Source: Leuconostoc lactis
Lineage (GTDB): Bacteria > Bacillota > Bacilli > Lactobacillales > Lactobacillaceae
Direction: 5' to 3'
DNA length: 64,000 nt
Assembly: GCF_007954625.1 (NCBI RefSeq)
Contig: NZ_CP042420.1
Span: forward strand, 1,128,501 to 1,192,500
Shown: positions 48,153-56,824 of the stretch, one piece after another
How positions within the stretch are numbered: position 1 is the stretch's first letter
How the letters are laid out: every line of letters starts with the position of its first letter
Notes under the pieces: generated by a model
Seen by the model: the letters and a program-made list of their open reading frames with translations, nothing else
The model's database searches: none
Told to the model about the DNA's origin: nothing
Made by a program: the position numbers and the translations under genes

Positions 48153-49352
48153 ATGGTTGAAACAAATAGCGCACTGGAAAATATTTTTTCTGATCGTTTG
48201 CAGCAAGTTGTCCCAAGTCCAATTCACACTTTTAGTGAACAAGTCAGTCATTTGCCAAATATCTTAAAGTTAACAATTGGTGAACCTGATTTTGCAGTGC
48301 CAGACCATATCAAAGCTGCCGCTGTGGCTGCCATTGAAGCGGATGATTCTCATTATTCAGTCTCTGCCGGCTCACTGGCATTGCGGCAAGCAGCCCAGCA
48401 ATTTTTGGCTGAACGCTACCAATTAAATTACAACGCGACAACGGAGATTTTAACAACTGTTGGTGCCACTGAGGGCTTGTTTACCATTCTTTCGGCGGTG
48501 TTAAATCCAGGTGACCAAGTCCTCATTCCAACGCCAGCTTATCCAGTTTATGCCGAAATGACACACCTCAATGGTGGCGAACCATTATTAGTTGATGTGT
48601 CGCAAGATGATTTTATCTTAACACCAACACATTTGCGCAGGGTGTTAGCAACCAACCCACGGGTTAAGGTGTTATTGCTCACCAATCCATCAAATCCGAC
48701 TGGGGCGACCTATACCTCAGCTGAATTACAGGCTTTGGCTGACGTGCTAAAAGAAACGTCGGTTTTAGTCATTTCAGATGAAATTTATTCGGAATTACAA
48801 TATGAAGGGGAACACGCATCGATTGCTACTTATTTGCCACAACAAACCATTGTTGTGAATGGCGTGTCTAAATCACATGCGATGACAGGCTACCGAATTG
48901 GCATTTTAGCTGGACCAGCGGCGTTGATCGCACAAATTAATAAAGTGCATGGCTTTATCATTATGACACCATCGAATCCAGCGATGGCCGCTGCGACAGA
49001 GGCCTTTAATTGTGAGCGAAGTCTGGCGGACACTCAGCGGATGAAAGCGGCTTATCAGGCACGGCGTGACTTTTTAGTCACTGAATTGACAGCGCTTGGC
49101 TTTGACATGGTTCGGCCAAACGGTGCCTTTTATATTTTTGCTAAAATTCCAGCTGATTTAGGCCAAGATGATGTGGTGTTTGCCAATGAATTAGTGGCCC
49201 GAGAACGTCTAGCAGTTGTGGCGGGATCCGGTTTTGGACCTGGTGGCGAAGGCTATATTCGTATCAGTTATGCGGCGAGCATGGCTATGCTGGTTGATGC
49301 CATGTCACGTTTGAAAAGCTTTGCCACTTTGGCGCGCGCAACAGCTGTTTAA
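48153..49352 (+). CDS. Class I/II aminotransferase (PatA/AraT-like)
   Basis: 399 residues; PLP lysine in SKSHAMTGYRIG near 239, TNPSNPTGATYTS near 170. The N-terminus and LKLTIGEPDFAVPDHI resemble PatA (N-acetyl-diaminopimelate aminotransferase) and the aromatic aminotransferases of lactic acid bacteria. No lysine-pathway genes are adjacent, so the amino donor and substrate are not settled. GAGGCG lies 8 nt before ATG. Confidence 0.85.
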   Translation: MVETNSALENIFSDRLQQVVPSPIHTFSEQVSHLPNILKLTIGEPDFAVPDHIKAAAVAAIEADDSHYSVSAGSLALRQAAQQFLAERYQLNYNATTEILTTVGATEGLFTILSAVLNPGDQVLIPTPAYPVYAEMTHLNGGEPLLVDVSQDDFILTPTHLRRVLATNPRVKVLLLTNPSNPTGATYTSAELQALADVLKETSVLVISDEIYSELQYEGEHASIATYLPQQTIVVNGVSKSHAMTGYRIGILAGPAALIAQINKVHGFIIMTPSNPAMAAATEAFNCERSLADTQRMKAAYQARRDFLVTELTALGFDMVRPNGAFYIFAKIPADLGQDDVVFANELVARERLAVVAGSGFGPGGEGYIRISYAASMAMLVDAMSRLKSFATLARATAV

Positions 49353-49386
49353 AGGTGCATAAATTTGTTTTTTTTTGCTGGCTATC

Positions 49387-49450
49387 ATGGTAGAATTAAA
49401 TGATTAACTCAGCTGTTTTGTCAGTTTTATGGCAAAGCAGCTGTGTTAAT
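49387..49450 (+). promoter_or_regulatory. Promoter and imperfect 17-bp hairpin upstream of the GNAT gene
   Basis: Extended -10 TGG-TAGAAT (near 49389-49397), preceded by TTGTTT at 18 bp. Directly downstream, 49403-49419 pairs with 49434-49450 over 17 positions with two mismatches, centred on CAGCTG in each arm. No T-run follows. It could be an operator or part of the leader fold. Confidence 0.5.
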
Positions 49451-49470
49451 TTGGAATGAACTACCAAAAT

Positions 49471-49572
49471 GGAGGAAACGTATTCGGGCAATCAATGACG
49501 ACGTGAATGAGTCAAACCATGGAGTTGAATAAACGTGAGGGTTAAAGAATATTCCCTGAATACTTTGGAAAT
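49471..49572 (+). promoter_or_regulatory. GNAT leader: Shine-Dalgarno about 100 nt upstream, bridged by a stem
   Basis: GGAGGA (49471-49476) has no usable start codon after it. GTATTCGGG (49480-49488) pairs with CCC(t)GAATAC (49554-49563), nine pairs with one bulge, enclosing 65 nt that contain further small hairpins. ATG 49573 lies 9 nt after the closing arm; only a weak GGA is near it. Confidence 0.5.
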
Positions 49573-50097
49573 ATGCCAGCAGTATACATGCGCCAAGCGC
49601 GCGCAGATGACTTGCACGACATCAAAGCAGTCATCGACAATGGACGAGAGTATTTAAAGCAACAAGGTATTAACCAATGGCAAATGGGGTACCCCAACCA
49701 AGATACGATTGCCACCGATTTAGAATTAAAACAAGGTTATGTGTTAATTGTGGATGAAACAATTGCTGGTTATGCGGCAGTTATTGTTGGAGAAGATCCA
49801 GTTTACGGTGTAATCGAGGCTGGCCAATGGCAGAATGATGATAAATGCTATGTCACGCTACATCGCTTTGCGATGTCAAATGAATTCCGTGGTCACAAAC
49901 TTGCCCAGCGTTTTATGACAGCAATTTTGTCATATTTTTACGCACAAAATCAACGCGATTTTAGAATTGATACCCACCCAGAAAACTTCGCCATGCAAGC
50001 CGTCATCACCGGTAATGGTTTTCAAAAGCAAGGGCATGTGTATATCCAAGAAGGTGAAGATCAGAATGTCCGTTGGGCCTATCAACTGGTATTATAA
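49573..50097 (+). CDS. GNAT-family N-acetyltransferase
   Basis: 174 residues with the GNAT fold order: the start MRQARADDLHDI, a central strand around YVTLHRFAMSNEFRGHKLAQRFM (acetyl-CoA loop near 96-118) and a C-terminal FRIDTHPENFAMQAVITGNGF. Acceptor unknown. A second in-frame ATG lies 15 nt inside (49588), and it too has no close Shine-Dalgarno. It is a single gene behind its own promoter. Confidence 0.85.
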   Translation: MPAVYMRQARADDLHDIKAVIDNGREYLKQQGINQWQMGYPNQDTIATDLELKQGYVLIVDETIAGYAAVIVGEDPVYGVIEAGQWQNDDKCYVTLHRFAMSNEFRGHKLAQRFMTAILSYFYAQNQRDFRIDTHPENFAMQAVITGNGFQKQGHVYIQEGEDQNVRWAYQLVL

Positions 50098-50142
50098 GTT
50101 ATCGTCGTTCACTTGTTTTAAGTAAGTTGTTATGATAAAATA

Positions 50143-50155
50143 ATCACATTGTGAT
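50143..50155. promoter_or_regulatory. Palindromic operator candidate upstream of the nitroreductase
   Basis: ATCACA-T-TGTGAT, a perfect 6-bp inverted repeat just downstream of the likely promoter (TTGTTT near 50114, TGA-TAAAAT near 50133-50141), where a repressor would block transcription start. Confidence 0.5.
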
Positions 50156-50165
50156 AATTTATCGG

Positions 50166-50212
50166 AAAGGAAATAGCATGTTTGAACCATGCTATTTGGG
50201 AATAAATAACCA
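50166..50212 (+). promoter_or_regulatory. Nitroreductase leader: Shine-Dalgarno followed by a perfect 10-bp hairpin
   Basis: AAAGGA (50166-50171) abuts AAATAGCATG (50171-50180), which pairs perfectly with CATGCTATTT (50188-50197) around a 7-nt loop. The nitroreductase ATG is 15 nt further on. The same Shine-Dalgarno is well placed for the ATG at 50178, inside the 5' arm, which opens a 26-codon frame that overlaps the nitroreductase out of frame. Confidence 0.65.
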
Positions 50213-50812
50213 ATGTCTTTTACGGATTTACAAACACAACGTCGCTCAATCTATGCGTTAGGACGACACGTTACACAAACACCAGAAGCCTTATATGATT
50301 TGGTGAAGTCAGCTGTTAAGCAGTCACCAACATCCTTTAATAATCAATCGGTTCGCGCCGTTGTTTTAACAGGTGAAGCCCATGAAAAATTGTGGGATAT
50401 GACGGCAAAACGGTTACAACAAGAAGTACCAGATGAAGAAGCATATCAGCAAACATTAGCTAAAATTAACCATGCCTTTAAGGCCGGTTTCGGAACAGTA
50501 TTGTTCTTTACCGATACAGACGTGGTTAAAATGTATGAAGAACAAATTCCACTTTATGCGGAAAACTTCTATGATTGGTCAGAGCAAGGGCACGGGATGG
50601 CTGAATATGCCACTTGGCTTGCTTTGACGGAAGCCGGCTTGGGTGCGTCATTGCAACACTACAATCCGTTGATTGATGAAGCAGTCGCTGCAGCCTTTAA
50701 TATTCCTGACAACTGGCGGTTACGCGCTCAGATGCCATTTGGCTCAATTGAAGCAGCTGCTAGTGAAAAAGACATGATGAGCGATGCAGAGCGTTTCAAA
50801 TTTTTCAATTAA
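50213..50812 (+). CDS. Nitroreductase family protein
   Basis: FMN-dependent NAD(P)H oxidoreductase family, 199 residues, of the compact type common in lactic acid bacteria. It starts MSFTDLQTQRRSIYALGRHV, with QSPTSFNNQSVRAVVL (FMN phosphate site) near 38-53 and GLGASLQHYNPLID near 142-155. The natural electron acceptor is not evident. Two possible control layers precede it: the palindrome at 50143 and the leader hairpin. Confidence 0.9.
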   Translation: MSFTDLQTQRRSIYALGRHVTQTPEALYDLVKSAVKQSPTSFNNQSVRAVVLTGEAHEKLWDMTAKRLQQEVPDEEAYQQTLAKINHAFKAGFGTVLFFTDTDVVKMYEEQIPLYAENFYDWSEQGHGMAEYATWLALTEAGLGASLQHYNPLIDEAVAAAFNIPDNWRLRAQMPFGSIEAAASEKDMMSDAERFKFFN

Positions 50813-50818
50813 ACTCAT

Positions 50819-50860
50819 AAAAAAAGCAAGTGATCCAAAATTAGGATTACTTGCTTTTTT
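50819..50860. terminator. Bidirectional terminator between the nitroreductase and the 44-residue ORF
   Basis: 17-bp stem (one G-U pair) of AAAAAAGCAAGT-type sequence with loop AAAATTA and a run of six Ts; the reverse gene's last codons run into it. Confidence 0.9.
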
Positions 50861-50981
50861 GCTGTGTGAATTTAGCCTTGATGGCCGCAATTTTTTCAGC
50901 CTTTGTTAATTGTGTTTGTTGTCCCGACTTGTATTTAGCGTCGGCTTGTTTTTGCTTAAAATCAATCTGATAACGTCCCAT
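50847..50981 (-). CDS. 44-residue lysine/glutamine-rich small protein
   Basis: Minus-strand ORF beginning MGRYQIDFKQKQADAKYKSG, with AAAGGATGG 6-7 nt before ATG and a -10-like TATACT further upstream (minus-strand reading near 51010). It is highly basic and probably helical, with no hydrophobic stretch. The stop codon lies in the terminator stem. The Shine-Dalgarno, promoter-like element and terminator argue for a real gene despite its size. Function unknown; a nucleic-acid or ribosome-binding role is only a guess from charge. Confidence 0.6.
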   Translation of the reverse strand: MGRYQIDFKQKQADAKYKSGQQTQLTKAEKIAAIKAKFTQQKSK

Positions 50982-51100
50982 ATTTTCCATCCTTTTGTGT
51001 CTTTAATAGTATACCTTATTTTAAAGGGGAAATATAGGGCAGTGGCCTGCTTGACGGGTCGTGGTAAAATGAGAAGCATAAGCAACACAAAGGAGTTAAC

Positions 51101-52045
51101 ATGGCAAATTTAGCAGATGTCGCACATCGTGCGCATGTTTCTAAAATGACAGTGAGTCGGGTGATCAATCATCCGGAGAAAGTTTCAAAAGAAGTGCGAG
51201 ACGCCGTTCGCGCGGCAATTGAAGCTGTTGGGTATCAGCCTAATCGTATGGCCCAAGCACTGGTGACGAATCGGCACTACGTGATTGAATTTTTAGTTTT
51301 AGAAGATGTCGTGACAGTTGAACCAAACTATGCGATTTTACTACTACAACTGGCTGATCTCTTAAATAAAAAAGGCTATACCTTACAAATTAGCACTAAA
51401 ATTCAGGACAATCACCAAATTGATGGGGTGATCGTGAGTGGTTGGCGACATGCGGATTTGGCCGCTTTGGAAGCCTTAAATGTACCAGTTGTCTTATATG
51501 GGGAATCATCGCTTGATCATGATATGGCCTTTGTAGATAGTGATAACCGTCTCGGGACAACGTTAGCAACCCAGCATTTGATTCAAGCCGGTTATGACAA
51601 AATTATATATATTGGCATGCAGGTTGATTTGCCATTTATGCGAGAACGCGAACAGGGCTATTTAGCGACCATGGCTGCGAATAAACGCGTATCGCGGGTG
51701 TATACGGTCGCTAATCACTCGCATGAGGCCGAACGGTTGATTGATAATTTGATGCCGCATTTACCAGAAAATACTGGTATTGTTTGTGCGACCGACCGGA
51801 TTGCCTTGGGCGTTGTCCGAGCATTGGGGCGCAATCATGGCGTACCGGATAAGTATGGGGTAGTCGGTTTTGATGGCGTCTTCATTGATCAAATTACGTC
51901 GCCCCAATTAACGACGATTCGACAACCCTTTGAACAAATTGCGCAAGCTTTGGTGGATAATTTGTTTGTACAACTTAATAATGGAGAGCTGGGGATGCAG
52001 CGTTTAGCGCCCGATTTGATTATTCGTGACACAACGCGCCACTAA
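51101..52045 (+). CDS. LacI-family transcriptional regulator, probable maltose-operon regulator
   Basis: 314 residues: an N-terminal helix-turn-helix (ANLADVAHRAHVSKMTVSRVINHPEKVS, about 2-29) with its hinge helix, then a periplasmic-binding-protein-like sensor domain with TDRIALGVVRAL near 228 and VVGFDG near 255. AAAGGAG precedes ATG; extended -10 TGG-TAAAAT at 51062-51070. It sits directly upstream of, and in line with, the maltose genes, whose promoter carries two LacI/CcpA-type palindromes, so it is probably their regulator. Confidence 0.88.
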   Translation: MANLADVAHRAHVSKMTVSRVINHPEKVSKEVRDAVRAAIEAVGYQPNRMAQALVTNRHYVIEFLVLEDVVTVEPNYAILLLQLADLLNKKGYTLQISTKIQDNHQIDGVIVSGWRHADLAALEALNVPVVLYGESSLDHDMAFVDSDNRLGTTLATQHLIQAGYDKIIYIGMQVDLPFMREREQGYLATMAANKRVSRVYTVANHSHEAERLIDNLMPHLPENTGIVCATDRIALGVVRALGRNHGVPDKYGVVGFDGVFIDQITSPQLTTIRQPFEQIAQALVDNLFVQLNNGELGMQRLAPDLIIRDTTRH

Positions 52046-52068
52046 AAAACATGTTACCGTTAACACTG

Positions 52069-52126
52069 CGAAAGCGGTTTCATTTCCTTACATCATGTTT
52101 TATACTAATATCTGTAAACGCTTACA
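52069..52126 (+). promoter_or_regulatory. Maltose operon promoter flanked by two cre-type operators
   Basis: CGAAAGCGGTTTCA (52069-52082, one mismatch from palindromic) overlaps the -35 region. TATACT (52101-52106) is the -10. TGTAAACGCTTACA (52113-52126), a textbook cre, covers the expected transcription start. Either CcpA or the LacI-family regulator upstream, which bind related sequences, could repress here. Confidence 0.88.
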
Positions 52127-52156
52127 ATATTATATGTTTTATTTAAGGAGACGATT

Positions 52157-53512
52157 ATGGTTAACAAGCAAAAAGGCCAAGGCCTACCAAATTTGCCATT
52201 AAGCACAATTTGGATGTTGAGTTTTGGTTTCTTAGGTGTACAGATGGCTTTCTCATTGCAGAGTTCACAAATGGGACGTATCTTTCAAACACTTGGGGCT
52301 GACCCCACAAAATTAGGATTCTTCTTTATCCTACCACCACTTGCTGGACTCTTTGTTCAGCCAATTGTGGGTTACTTCTCAGACCGCACATGGACAAAGC
52401 GCTTTGGACGCCGCATGCCTTACCTATTGGTCGGGGCATTGGTATCAGTTGTTGTGATGTTCTTGTTGCCAAACTCAGGTAGTTTTGGCTTCTCAACAAC
52501 GGCTGGTCTATGGTTTGGTGCCATTACAATTTTGTTCATGGATTTGAGTTCTAACGTGGCAATGCAACCCTTCAAAATGGTTGTTGGTGACATGGTCAAC
52601 GAAGATCAGAAGTCATATGCTTACTCAATCCAGAGTTTCCTCTCAAATACGGGTTCAGTCTTAGCAACAATCTTCCCATTCTTGCTGACAGCAGTTGGTG
52701 TTGCTAACACGGCGCCAAAGGGTGAAGTGCCTGCTTCCGTTGTGATTTCATTCTATGTTGGGGCCATTGTGTTGGTCATCTTCTCATTGATCGCCGTATT
52801 TAATGTCAAAGAATATGACGATGCCACATACGAACTTTACCATGGTTATGCTTTGAACACTGCTGAAAATGGTAAGGGTGACTTCTTCGCTTTGCTAAAG
52901 CGTGCCCCAAAGACTTTCTGGACAGTGACAATCACACAATTCTTCTGCTGGATGGCTTTCCAATACCTTTGGACTTATGGTACTGGTGCTGTCGCTGATA
53001 ACATTTTCAATGCGACTGATCCAACAACAGCAGGTTACCAAAACGGTGGTAACTGGTTTGGTATCATGTCAGCCGTTTACGCGGTTGCAGCCGTCGTTTG
53101 GTCACTTGTTTTGTCAAAGATTCCAGCTTCACGTAACAAGCTTGGTTATGCTTTGTCACTCTTCTTAGGCGCAATTGGTTTTGCTTCAGTATTCTTTGTG
53201 CATTCACAATACTTACTGATTGTGTCATTTATCTTAATTGGTATTTCATGGGCCGGTATGATGGCTTACCCATTCATCATGGTGACAAATGCGTTGCCAG
53301 GTGATCACATGGGTACGTACTTGGGCTTGTTTAACGGCTCAATCTGCTTGCCACAAATCGTGGCTTCAGTTGCCAGCTTCGCATTGTTCCCAGCTTTGGG
53401 TTCAAGTTTCCCAGTGATGATTTTGGTATCTGGTATCTTGATGTTCTTTGGTGCGCTAAGTGTTGCCTTTATTAAGGAAATTCACAGTAACCCAGTTAAT
53501 GCTGACGTATAA
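52157..53512 (+). CDS. MFS sugar (maltose) transporter
   Basis: 451-residue membrane protein with about 12 hydrophobic segments. The start LSFGFLGVQMAFSLQSSQMGRIFQ and the loop SDRTWTKRFGRRMPYLLVGA (about 74-93) are typical of the SLC45/GPH-like maltose and sucrose carriers of lactobacilli. First gene of the operon with maltose phosphorylase, so maltose import by cation symport is the likely job. AAGGAG 8 nt before ATG. Confidence 0.88.
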   Translation: MVNKQKGQGLPNLPLSTIWMLSFGFLGVQMAFSLQSSQMGRIFQTLGADPTKLGFFFILPPLAGLFVQPIVGYFSDRTWTKRFGRRMPYLLVGALVSVVVMFLLPNSGSFGFSTTAGLWFGAITILFMDLSSNVAMQPFKMVVGDMVNEDQKSYAYSIQSFLSNTGSVLATIFPFLLTAVGVANTAPKGEVPASVVISFYVGAIVLVIFSLIAVFNVKEYDDATYELYHGYALNTAENGKGDFFALLKRAPKTFWTVTITQFFCWMAFQYLWTYGTGAVADNIFNATDPTTAGYQNGGNWFGIMSAVYAVAAVVWSLVLSKIPASRNKLGYALSLFLGAIGFASVFFVHSQYLLIVSFILIGISWAGMMAYPFIMVTNALPGDHMGTYLGLFNGSICLPQIVASVASFALFPALGSSFPVMILVSGILMFFGALSVAFIKEIHSNPVNADV

Positions 53513-53535
53513 TAAACACAATGAGGTGAGAACAA

Positions 53536-55803
53536 ATGAAAAGAATTTTTGAAGTTAATCCCTGGACAGTGACAACTCATGAATTGAATCCACAAGACAA
53601 GCGTCTTCAGGAATCAATGACGAGTTTGGGAAATGAATATATGGGCATGCGTGGCATGTTTGAAGAAGTGTATTCAGGTGATACGCACCAAGGTATTTAT
53701 ATCGGTGGTGTTTGGTTCCCTGACAAAACACGTGTTGGTTGGTGGAAAAATGGTTATCCACACTATTTCGGTAAGGCAATTAATGCTTTGAATTTTGTTA
53801 AAGCGGATTTCTACATCGATGACCAACAAGTGGACTTGGCAAAAAATGATGTCCAAGACTTTGAGTTGTCATTGGATATGCAAAAGGGTGTCTTAAACCG
53901 TACCTTTACGGTATTCGGTGTCAAAGTGACAGTAACCCGTTTGATTTCGGTGGCACAAAAGGAATTAGCAGTCTTGCATTACACGTTTGCATCAGCTGAC
54001 GGTCAGGCCCATCAAGTGCGCTTTGACGCAAGTATTGATGCGGATGTTGTCAATGAAGATTCAAACTATGATGAAAAGTTCTGGCAAGTCTTGTCAGCTG
54101 GTCATGAAAATGACACCTCATTTATTGCGACACAGACTGTTGAAAATCCATTTGATGTGCCACAATTTACAGTAGTAGCCCGTCAAAGCTTTGTCGGCGG
54201 TGACAACCAAACGGCATCACAAACAGCAACCGAAGTGACTGATCACTTTGATTTGACAGTGCCGGCAGCTGGTGAAGTGACATTTGAAAAGCGTGTTGTC
54301 GTGACGACATCACGTGATTATGCGGATTTGGATGCCGTGGTCGCTGCAGGTGCGGAAATCACGCAAGCGATTGCAGCACAAAGCTATGACGATTTGTATA
54401 CAGCACACACTCAAGAATGGGCTAACCGTTGGGAAAAGGCCGATGTTCAAATCGAAGGGGATGATGCAGCGCAACAAGGTATTCGCTTCAATCTCTTCCA
54501 ATTGTTCTCAACTTACTACGGTAACGACCCACGTTTGAACATTGGACCTAAGGGCTTCACTGGCGAAAAGTATGGTGGCGCAACGTACTGGGATACGGAA
54601 GCGTTTGCCATCCCAGTTTACCTTGGGGTTGCTGAACCTGAAGTGACACGATCATTGTTGCAATACCGTTTTGATCAACTCGATGGTGCTTTCCATAACG
54701 CTAAGGAACAAGGCCTAGCGGGTGCTTTGTATCCAATGGTAACCTTTGATGGGATTGAATCACACAACGAATGGGAAATTACGTTTGAAGAAATTCACCG
54801 TAACTCAACAATTGCTTATGCAATTTATAACTACACGAACATTACTGGCGACCGTTCATGGTTGACAGGTGATGGGGCGCAAGTTTTGTACAACATTGCC
54901 CGTTTCTGGGCTGATCGTGTGCACTATTCTGAACGTCACGGCCAATACATGATTCATGGTGTCACGGGACCAAACGAATACGAAAACAACGTCAACAACA
55001 ACTTCTACACCAACTGGATGGCCAAGTGGGTCTTGCAGTATGCGTTGGATAACTACGATGACATTGCGGATGAACAGAAGGCACGTTTGAATGTGTCAGC
55101 TGACGAACTTAAGAAGTGGCAAGACATTGTGGCGAAGATGTATTTGCCAGAAGCAGATATCACGCTTAAGGGTAAGGACTACCATATCTTTGAACAACAC
55201 GATACGTTCTTGGATAAGGATTTGACGCCAATTGCCGATATGCCACAAGATATTCGCCCTATTAACCAAAACTGGTCATGGGATCGTATCTTGCGCTCAC
55301 CATATATTAAGCAATCAGACACATTGCATGCGATGTTCTACTTCCCAGACGCCTTTACTGAAGATGAAAAGCGTCAAAACTTTGAATTCTACGAACCATT
55401 GACAGTGCATGAATCATCATTGTCACCATCTGTTCACGCCATTTTGGCCGCTGATCTGGAAATGTCAGATAAGGCCGTTGAAATGTATGAACGTGCGGCG
55501 CGTTTGGATTTGGATAACTATAACAACGATACAGAAGATGGCCTTCACATCACAGCGATGACAGGTTCATGGTTGGCGATCGTGCAAGGATTTGCTGGCA
55601 TGCGTGTTCGTGACGGGCAATTGCACTTGAAGCCATTCTTGCCAAAGAAGTGGGACAAGTACAGCTTCCGTTTGGTCTTCCGTGGCCATGTCTTGGAAGT
55701 ATCAGTTGACCAAGCTGGTGCCAATGTGCAACTTATTAGTGGTGACCCATTGACAATTAACCTTTCAGGAGAAGAAGTGACATTGTCAAAGTCAGATAAG
55801 TAA
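53536..55803 (+). CDS. mapA: Maltose phosphorylase (GH65)
   Basis: Splits maltose with inorganic phosphate into glucose and beta-D-glucose 1-phosphate, saving one ATP per disaccharide. 755 residues, the family's usual length: N-terminal beta-sandwich (about 1-270), helical linker, (alpha/alpha)6 catalytic barrel with the acid Glu in VTGPNEYENNVNNNF near 482, and a C-terminal beta part. The phosphate-site region HESSLSPSVHA near 632-642 fits a phosphorylase rather than a hydrolase. Trehalose or kojibiose phosphorylases are relatives, but the context favours maltose. GAGGTGAG precedes ATG. No cysteine. Confidence 0.92.
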   Translation: MKRIFEVNPWTVTTHELNPQDKRLQESMTSLGNEYMGMRGMFEEVYSGDTHQGIYIGGVWFPDKTRVGWWKNGYPHYFGKAINALNFVKADFYIDDQQVDLAKNDVQDFELSLDMQKGVLNRTFTVFGVKVTVTRLISVAQKELAVLHYTFASADGQAHQVRFDASIDADVVNEDSNYDEKFWQVLSAGHENDTSFIATQTVENPFDVPQFTVVARQSFVGGDNQTASQTATEVTDHFDLTVPAAGEVTFEKRVVVTTSRDYADLDAVVAAGAEITQAIAAQSYDDLYTAHTQEWANRWEKADVQIEGDDAAQQGIRFNLFQLFSTYYGNDPRLNIGPKGFTGEKYGGATYWDTEAFAIPVYLGVAEPEVTRSLLQYRFDQLDGAFHNAKEQGLAGALYPMVTFDGIESHNEWEITFEEIHRNSTIAYAIYNYTNITGDRSWLTGDGAQVLYNIARFWADRVHYSERHGQYMIHGVTGPNEYENNVNNNFYTNWMAKWVLQYALDNYDDIADEQKARLNVSADELKKWQDIVAKMYLPEADITLKGKDYHIFEQHDTFLDKDLTPIADMPQDIRPINQNWSWDRILRSPYIKQSDTLHAMFYFPDAFTEDEKRQNFEFYEPLTVHESSLSPSVHAILAADLEMSDKAVEMYERAARLDLDNYNNDTEDGLHITAMTGSWLAIVQGFAGMRVRDGQLHLKPFLPKKWDKYSFRLVFRGHVLEVSVDQAGANVQLISGDPLTINLSGEEVTLSKSDK

Positions 55804-55843
55804 GTGTGTTGTGACACATTTGACTTGAAGTAAGGTAGGGGTT

Positions 55844-56812
55844 ATGCAAGTAAAAGAGCAGATATTTGGCCATTTACCAGATGGTCAAGAAGTGACAGCG
55901 TACACGTTAGTCAATGATAATCAAACAGCGGTGACCGCTTTGACCTATGGCGCGACTTGGCAATCATTTCGCGTGTCTAAAGCTGGTCAATCACATGAAT
56001 TATTGGTTAATTTTGATCAATTGTCTGACTATGTGGGACAACCCTTCCACGTGGGCCATACAATCGGCCCAGTGGGTGGTCGCTTATCGCAAGTGGCCTA
56101 TCAATTTGACGGCGAAGCGTTTAAATTAACACCTAATGATGGCCCAAACATTTTGCATTCAGGCATTAATGGGTTTGATCGGGTGAATTGGCAAGCATCA
56201 GTGACACAAGATGCCCACCAAGTAGCGGTGCATTTTACCCACACGTTTGTGACAGAATTTCCTGGCGAATTGCGGGCAGAAGTGACGTATTCACTGGATG
56301 AGACTGATCGTGTGACGATCACTTTTAGCGGGCAATCAACGGCAACGACGTTATTTAATCCGATGACCCATGTTTATTTCAACTTTGATGGGCGACAGCA
56401 AGATGCGAGCCAGCACGAATTACAAATTGCTGCGCGTGAGCATGTGGCAGTTGATGACGCTAAAATCCCAACAGGGGCACTAGTTGAAAACACTGGGACT
56501 AAATTCGACCTTGAAACATTAAAACCCATCGGTGACGCCCGCTTTGATGATGCTTGGCGCTTGGCTGATGATCGGCAAGGGCCGGCAGTGATTTTACGCT
56601 CGCCTAAGACTGATGTGACGCTTGCCATTGATTCAGATCGTAACGGTGTGGTGGTCTTTACAACCAATCCAGCGATGGATAGTGACCAGATGACAGCCGT
56701 TGCGGTTGAAATGCAAACCTTACCTGATGCGATTAATCACGCGGATTTTGGTGATATTGTGTTACCAGCAAATGTGATGAAAACCTATCAAGTGACTTAT
56801 GATTTAATTTAA
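55844..56812 (+). CDS. galM: Aldose 1-epimerase (galactose mutarotase family)
   Basis: 322 residues, all-beta. Active-site pieces seen: HTIGPVGGRLS near 70, the catalytic His in FNPMTHVYFNF near 174-184, and the catalytic Glu in VAVEMQTLPDA near 287-297. In this operon it would interconvert anomers of the glucose released by maltose phosphorolysis, helping glucokinase. It lies between mapA and pgmB, 40 and 12 nt away respectively. GTAGGGG precedes ATG. Confidence 0.92.
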   Translation: MQVKEQIFGHLPDGQEVTAYTLVNDNQTAVTALTYGATWQSFRVSKAGQSHELLVNFDQLSDYVGQPFHVGHTIGPVGGRLSQVAYQFDGEAFKLTPNDGPNILHSGINGFDRVNWQASVTQDAHQVAVHFTHTFVTEFPGELRAEVTYSLDETDRVTITFSGQSTATTLFNPMTHVYFNFDGRQQDASQHELQIAAREHVAVDDAKIPTGALVENTGTKFDLETLKPIGDARFDDAWRLADDRQGPAVILRSPKTDVTLAIDSDRNGVVVFTTNPAMDSDQMTAVAVEMQTLPDAINHADFGDIVLPANVMKTYQVTYDLI

Positions 56813-56824
56813 AGGAGTCAAAAA

